Below, one piece after another: positions 60,008 to 64,000 of a stretch of DNA of 64,000 bases. The position numbers and the translations under genes were made by a program. Source of the DNA: Pseudomonas fluorescens (lineage in GTDB: Bacteria > Pseudomonadota > Gammaproteobacteria > Pseudomonadales > Pseudomonadaceae). The notes under the pieces are model-generated. The model saw nothing but the letters and a program-made list of their open reading frames with translations, searched no databases and was not told where the DNA came from. The stretch is from positions 4,786,501 to 4,850,500 of the forward strand of contig NZ_CP015225.1 of the NCBI RefSeq assembly GCF_001623525.1. Direction: 5' to 3'. How positions within the stretch are numbered: the first letter of the stretch is position 1; every line of letters starts with the position of its first letter.

Positions 60008-60958
60008 ATGTCTGTGTTCACGCCCCTGGCTCGGCCCGAGCTGGAAACCTTTCTCGCCCCTTACGGGCTTGGCCGTCTGCTTGATTTCCAGGGGATCGCC
60101 GCCGGCAGCGAAAACACCAACTTCTTCATCAGCCTGGAGCAGGGCGAATTCGTCCTGACCCTGGTCGAGCGCGGCCCGGTGCAGGAAATGCCGTTCTTCA
60201 TCGAACTGCTGGACGTGCTGCACGACGCCGACCTGCCGGTGCCTTACGCCTTGCGCACCACCGACGGCGTGGCGTTGCGGGAGCTGGCGGGCAAGCCGGC
60301 GCTGCTGCAACCACGCCTGGCCGGCAAGCATATCAAGCAGGCCAACACCCAGCACTGCGCCCAGGTCGGCGAGCTGCTCGCGCACCTGCACCTGGCAACC
60401 CGCGACAACATGATCAAGCGCAAGACCGATCGTGGCCTGGACTGGATGCAGGAGGAGGGCGCCAAGCTGCTCTCGCACCTCGACGCCGAGCCGCGTCGGC
60501 TGCTCGAAGCGGCGCTGGATGAAATCTCGTTGCAGAAAGTCGGCATCCTGGCGCTGCCGCGCGCCAACATCCACGCCGATCTGTTCCGCGACAACGCGAT
60601 GTTCGAAGGCACGCACCTGACCGGGCTGATCGACTTCTACAACGCCTGCTCGGGGCCAATGCTGTATGACGTTGCCATTGCCTTGAACGACTGGTGCTCG
60701 GACGACAATGGCGTGCTCGATGGACCCAGGGCGCGAGCGCTGCTGGGCGCCTATGCGACGCTGCGACCGTTTACCGCCGCTGAGGCGCAACTGTGGCCGA
60801 CCATGCTGCGCGTGGCGTGCGTGCGGTTCTGGCTGTCGCGATTGATCGCTGCTGAATCCTTTGCCGGGCAGGATGTGTTGATCCACGACCCGATGGAGTT
60901 CCAGCAGCGCTTGGCGCAGCGGCAGACGGTTCACGCGTTGCTGCCGTTCGCCCTGTAA
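60008..60958 (+). CDS. thrB: Homoserine kinase (type II, ThrB of pseudomonads)
   Basis: A 316-residue cytosolic kinase that phosphorylates homoserine on the way to threonine. It belongs to the aminoglycoside-phosphotransferase-like fold rather than the GHMP kinases: AAGSENTNFFISLEQGEFVL TLVE (nucleotide loop), catalytic loop ANIHADLFRDNAMFEGT (His-x-Asp-x-x-x-x-Asn) and LIDFYNACSGPMLYDVAIAL (metal Asp). Same direction as DUF2782, 59 bases apart. Confidence 0.95.
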   Translation: MSVFTPLARPELETFLAPYGLGRLLDFQGIAAGSENTNFFISLEQGEFVLTLVERGPVQEMPFFIELLDVLHDADLPVPYALRTTDGVALRELAGKPALLQPRLAGKHIKQANTQHCAQVGELLAHLHLATRDNMIKRKTDRGLDWMQEEGAKLLSHLDAEPRRLLEAALDEISLQKVGILALPRANIHADLFRDNAMFEGTHLTGLIDFYNACSGPMLYDVAIALNDWCSDDNGVLDGPRARALLGAYATLRPFTAAEAQLWPTMLRVACVRFWLSRLIAAESFAGQDVLIHDPMEFQQRLAQRQTVHALLPFAL

Positions 60959-60993
60959 GTACCCATGGAAGGTCTTCGCCGAACGCTGCTTTT

Positions 60994-61085
60994 GTGGCGA
61001 GGGAGCTTGCTCCCGTTCGGTTGCGCAGCGACCGCAAGATCTTGGGGCTGCTGCGCACCCCAGCGGGAGCAAGCTCCCTCGCCAC
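60994..61085. repeat. Inverted REP pair
   Basis: Plus copy 60994-61017 and minus copy 61062-61085 between convergent thrB and znuA. Confidence 0.9.
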
Positions 61086-61123
61086 ACAGGCCCCATGTTT
61101 GGCAGGAGAGAGCGGGGCTGGGG

Positions 61124-62053
61124 TTATAGCGACTCCAGGCACCCCGCCAGATCATTGCCCAACTTCTCCAACAACTGCTCATATCCCTGCACCGTCGCCG
61201 GGGTATAGCCGCCCAGTGCATCGAGCTCCGCCAGCTTCACCGGCAACCCGGCCACCAGGGTTTCGGCCAGGCGCGGGCGCAGGGGCGGTTCGCTGAACAC
61301 ACAGGTCTTGCCCACGGCCTGCAAGCGCGTGCGCATTGCCGCCACATGCTGGGCACCAGGCTGGACTTCGGCGGCCACGGCGAACACCCCGGCGTGCTTG
61401 AGGCCGTAGTTGTCTTCGAAATAGTCGAACGCCTCGTGGAAGACGAAATACGGCTTGCCCGCGACCCCGGCCAGGCGCGCCTTGAGGCGTGTGTCCAAAG
61501 CATCGAGACGCTGGTTGAAGCCCTTGAGGTTGCTTTGATAACGGGCCGCGTTGGCCGGATCCGCCGCGCTCAGGTCGGCCGCCATTTTGGCGGCGATCAC
61601 CCGCGCATTGAGCGGCGAGAGCCACAAGTGGGCATCCACGGTGCCGGGGCGATGGTCGTGATCGTGTTCGTCGCCGTCATGGTCATCGTCCTCGTGGGAC
61701 GCGCTGTCCTGGGCGAAGTGACGCAACTTGAGCCCCGGCAAATCCTGGATGGCGACGGAGGGCAGCGTGCGACCGTTGAGCACCCGCGGGAGAAAGCCTT
61801 CCATATCGGGGCCGATCCAATAAAGCAGGTCCACCGACTGCACCTTGCGAACATCCGATGGCCGCAACGCATAGTGATGCGGCGAAGCCCCTGGCGGCAG
61901 CAACACCTCTGGAACGGCTACGCCATCCTGCACAGCGGCGGCAATCAGTTGCAGCGGCTTGATGCTGGTGAGCACCTTGACCTCGGCCTGGGCCGGGCCA
62001 ATCAGTAGAAAACTTGCGACAAAAGCGACAAAGAGCGAAAAAAATCGGGACAC
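61124..62053 (-). CDS. znuA: Zinc ABC transporter substrate-binding protein ZnuA
   Basis: A 309-residue periplasmic zinc receptor. Signal peptide SRFFSLFVAFVASFLLIGPA QA, first His ligand in LPPGASPHHYALRPSDV, a His/Asp-rich loop (HEDDDHDGDEHDHDH, about 120-135) that collects zinc, then DAHLWLSPLNARV and VFHEAFDYFEDNYGLKHAG with the remaining His ligands. GTG 62053 (MSRFF) is preferred; GTG 62062 is possible. Divergent from zur with a Zur box between. Confidence 0.95.
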   Translation of the reverse strand: MSRFFSLFVAFVASFLLIGPAQAEVKVLTSIKPLQLIAAAVQDGVAVPEVLLPPGASPHHYALRPSDVRKVQSVDLLYWIGPDMEGFLPRVLNGRTLPSVAIQDLPGLKLRHFAQDSASHEDDDHDGDEHDHDHRPGTVDAHLWLSPLNARVIAAKMAADLSAADPANAARYQSNLKGFNQRLDALDTRLKARLAGVAGKPYFVFHEAFDYFEDNYGLKHAGVFAVAAEVQPGAQHVAAMRTRLQAVGKTCVFSEPPLRPRLAETLVAGLPVKLAELDALGGYTPATVQGYEQLLEKLGNDLAGCLESL

Positions 62054-62078
62054 GATGACCACTCGTAGAGGCGAGAAC

Positions 62079-62096
62079 GGGTAACATAATAACGTC
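62079..62096. promoter_or_regulatory. Zur box between znuA and zur
   Basis: GGTAACATAATAACGTCT is an imperfect AT-centred palindrome resembling the Zur/Fur-type consensus (GTTATAATATAAC). Its place between the divergent znuA and zur-znuC-znuB genes fits zinc-dependent repression of both. Confidence 0.65.
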
Positions 62097-62119
62097 TCTC
62101 ACTAAACTCGTCGCTGCCC

Positions 62120-62602
62120 ATGCCTATTACACCCCTTGCCAGTCGTCCCCACGATCACTCCCACTGCGTGCATAGCGCGCTGTCCGAGGCCGACGCCATC
62201 TGCGCGCGCCAAGGGTTGCGCCTGACCGCCCTGCGTCGGCGCGTGCTGGAATTGGTCTGGCAAAGCCACAAGCCACTGGGCGCCTACGACATCCTCGCCG
62301 TGCTCAGCGAGCAGGACGGCCGCCGCGCCGCACCGCCGACGGTCTACCGGGCGCTGGATTTCCTCTTGGAAAACGGCCTGGTGCATCGCATTTCGTCGCT
62401 GAACGCCTTCGTCGGCTGCAACCACCCGGAGCACGCCCACCAAGGCCAGTTCCTGATCTGCCGGCAATGCCACGCCGCCATCGAGCTGGAACAGAAGTCC
62501 ATCAGCGATGCCATCATCGCCAGCGCCAAGGACGTCGGCTTCGTGGTCGACACCCAGACCGTCGAGGTGGTCGGTCTCTGCTCCGGCTGCCAGGGGGCCT
62601 GA
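62120..62602 (+). CDS. zur: Zinc uptake regulator Zur (Np20)
   Basis: A 160-residue Fur-family repressor. Winged helix: [40 protein letters not shown]. Metal sites: [20 protein letters not shown], the structural zinc cysteines CRQCH and LCSGCQ near the C-terminus, and an N-terminal His-rich start ([10 protein letters not shown]). It shuts off zinc import when zinc is plentiful. The stop overlaps the znuC ATG (ATGA), so the operon zur-znuC-znuB is translationally coupled. Confidence 0.96.
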   Translation: MPITPLASRPHDHSHCVHSALSEADAICARQGLRLTALRRRVLELVWQSHKPLGAYDILAVLSEQDGRRAAPPTVYRALDFLLENGLVHRISSLNAFVGCNHPEHAHQGQFLICRQCHAAIELEQKSISDAIIASAKDVGFVVDTQTVEVVGLCSGCQGA

Positions 62603-63384
62603 TGAGCAATGCGTTGATCCGCCTCGAACAGGTGGCCGTGACGTTCGCCGGGCAGAGCGTGCTGGACAACATCCACCTGAGCGTCGAGCCGGGGCAGATC
62701 GTGACCTTGATCGGCCCCAACGGCGCCGGCAAGACCACCCTGGTGCGCGCCGTGCTGGGCTTGCTCAAGCCCGACAGCGGCAGCGTCTGGCGCAAGCCCA
62801 GGTTGCGCGTCGGCTATATGCCGCAAAAACTTCACGTCGATCCGACGCTGCCGCTGTCCGTGCTGCGCTTCCTGCGCCTGGTGCCGGGCGTGGACCGCGC
62901 CCGCGCCTTGGCCGCGCTCAACGAAGTGGGCGCCGAACAGGTGATCGACAGCCCGGTGCAAAGCGTCTCCGGCGGCGAGATGCAGCGCGTATTGCTGGCT
63001 CGCGCCCTGCTGCGCGAGCCTGAGCTGCTGGTGCTCGACGAGCCGGTGCAAGGCGTCGATGTGGCGGGGCAGGCCGAGCTGTACAGCCTGATCACGCGCC
63101 TGCGCGACCGCCACGGCTGCGGCGTGCTGATGGTCTCCCACGACCTGCACCTGGTGATGAGCACCACCGACCAGGTGGTCTGCCTCAATCGTCACGTATG
63201 CTGTTCCGGGCATCCCGAGCAAGTCAGTGGCGATCCGGCTTTCGTCGAGTTATTCGGAAAAAACGCACAAAGCCTGGCGATTTATCACCATCACCATGAC
63301 CACGCCCATGACCTGCATGGCTCGGTGGTCAGCGCCCCTTCCGCTTCCAATCATGTTCATGGAGATGGCTGCAAGCATGGCTGA
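62602..63384 (+). CDS. znuC: Zinc ABC transporter ATP-binding protein ZnuC
   Basis: A 260-residue ATPase. Walker [15 protein letters not shown]-loop [10 protein letters not shown], signature [20 protein letters not shown], Walker [13 protein letters not shown] and H-loop [11 protein letters not shown]. The C-terminus carries a His-rich tail ([13 protein letters not shown] and [11 protein letters not shown]) that is typical of ZnuC and can bind zinc. Start ATG 62602 overlaps the zur stop; the stop overlaps znuB by 8 bases. Confidence 0.96.
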   Translation: MSNALIRLEQVAVTFAGQSVLDNIHLSVEPGQIVTLIGPNGAGKTTLVRAVLGLLKPDSGSVWRKPRLRVGYMPQKLHVDPTLPLSVLRFLRLVPGVDRARALAALNEVGAEQVIDSPVQSVSGGEMQRVLLARALLREPELLVLDEPVQGVDVAGQAELYSLITRLRDRHGCGVLMVSHDLHLVMSTTDQVVCLNRHVCCSGHPEQVSGDPAFVELFGKNAQSLAIYHHHHDHAHDLHGSVVSAPSASNHVHGDGCKHG

Positions 63385-64000
63385 TTTTCTGTTGTACGCC
63401 CTGCTCGCAGGCTTGGCACTCGCCCTGGTAGCCGGCCCCTTGGGTTCGTTCGTGGTCTGGCGGCGCATGGCCTATTTCGGCGACACCTTGTCCCACGCGG
63501 CGTTGCTCGGCGTGGCCTTGGGGTTTCTGCTGGACGTCAGCCCGGCGGTGGCGGTGACCGTTGGCTGCCTGTTGCTGGCGGTGGTACTGGTGACCTTGCA
63601 ACACCGCCAACCGCTGGCGTCCGACACGCTGCTGGGTATTTTGGCGCCGAGCACCCTGTCCCTCGGGCTGGTGGTACTAAGCTTCATGCATGACGTGCGG
63701 ATTGACCTGATGGCCTATCTGTTCGGCGACCTGTTGGCGATCAGTCCGACGGACCTGTCGTGGATCCTCGGCGGTAGCGCCGCGGTGCTGCTGTTGCTGG
63801 TGGCACTCTGGCGTCCCTTGCTGGCCGTCACCGTGCACGAGGAACTGGCCCGGGTAGAAGGCCTGCCTGTGCTGGGGTTGCGACTGGCACTGATGCTGCT
63901 GATTGCGGTGGTCATCGCGGTGGCGATGAAAATCGTCGGGGTGTTGCTGATTACGTCATTGCTGATCATCCCGGCGGCTGCGGCACAGCGTCACGCCCGC
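63377..64000 (+). CDS. znuB: Zinc ABC transporter permease ZnuB (cut by window end)
   Basis: 208 codons are present, running off the window. Starts [23 protein letters not shown], then [20 protein letters not shown], the ABC-3 family hallmark, several further helices, and [20 protein letters not shown] near the edge. The usual length is about 260 residues, so some 50 are missing. ATG 63377 lies inside the end of znuC. Confidence 0.95.
   Translation, partial: MADFLLYALLAGLALALVAGPLGSFVVWRRMAYFGDTLSHAALLGVALGFLLDVSPAVAVTVGCLLLAVVLVTLQHRQPLASDTLLGILAPSTLSLGLVVLSFMHDVRIDLMAYLFGDLLAISPTDLSWILGGSAAVLLLLVALWRPLLAVTVHEELARVEGLPVLGLRLALMLLIAVVIAVAMKIVGVLLITSLLIIPAAAAQRHAR

Overview
The window reads as a chromosomal segment of a fluorescent Pseudomonas (P. 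fluorescens complex). Four things point there. Coding GC is high. About a dozen intergenic copies of the palindrome GTGGCGAGGGAGCTTGC... typical of this group are present. The gene order trkA-rsmB-fmt-def / LysM-dprA-tsaC / qorA / hemF-aroE is conserved, as is gltP ... ivy - algB-kinB ... ampDh2 - dgcP - dsbA - cytochrome c4 - engB / ersA / polA - thrB - znuA / zur-znuC-znuB. From memory, both blocks exist in P. aeruginosa on opposite sides of the replication origin.

Region 1 (1-12.2 kb) is accessory. It opens with the 3' end of a SCO-type copper chaperone gene. A structured leader with a 32-codon upstream ORF then precedes a DUF6124 gene. Next come scattered small genes, many of unknown function and lower GC: an acetyltransferase, a DUF2459 lipoprotein, a QorB-like reductase with a divergent HxlR regulator, a DUF1963 protein and several orphans. 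The most notable item is a colicin M-like bacteriocin gene (6424-7364, minus strand) whose last ~38 codons lie in another frame, followed by a four-helix membrane protein that fits its immunity protein. Gene remnants (an alpha/beta hydrolase tail, an AAA-ATPase tail, a small membrane protein with an internal stop) and two families of short palindromes show that this stretch turns over quickly.

Region 2 (12.2-29.4 kb) is core. It holds potassium uptake (trkA), 16S rRNA and initiator tRNA modification (rsmB, fmt), peptide deformylase, a LysM protein, dprA, tsaC, qorA, hemF, aroE and a SulP transporter. A choline-sulfate module follows (orphan choline-binding protein, betC, divergent LysR regulator), then two small metabolic genes.

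Region 3 (29.6-43 kb) is mostly transport and envelope: a CitM-type citrate carrier with a likely Hfq/Crc target in its leader, TerC, a Na/Pi cotransporter-like protein, a membrane-anchored M16 peptidase and a DUF5924/DUF2914 protein. A complete four-gene MCE lipid-transport operon (STAS-MlaE permease, ATPase, MCE protein, PqiC-like lipoprotein), an SpmA-SpmB fusion and gltP complete it.

Region 4 (43-64 kb) is envelope stress and signalling: the lysozyme inhibitor ivy, DUF1328, and a small membrane protein with an excellent sigma-54 promoter facing the NtrC-type regulator algB. kinB, a CSS-EAL phosphodiesterase, ampDh2, the diguanylate cyclase dgcP, dsbA and two c-type cytochromes follow. Between engB and polA lies the small RNA ErsA with an AlgU-type promoter. 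thrB and the zinc uptake locus znuA/zur-znuC-znuB (znuB cut by the window end) close the segment. Most intergenic spaces in regions 2-4 carry one inverted REP pair.
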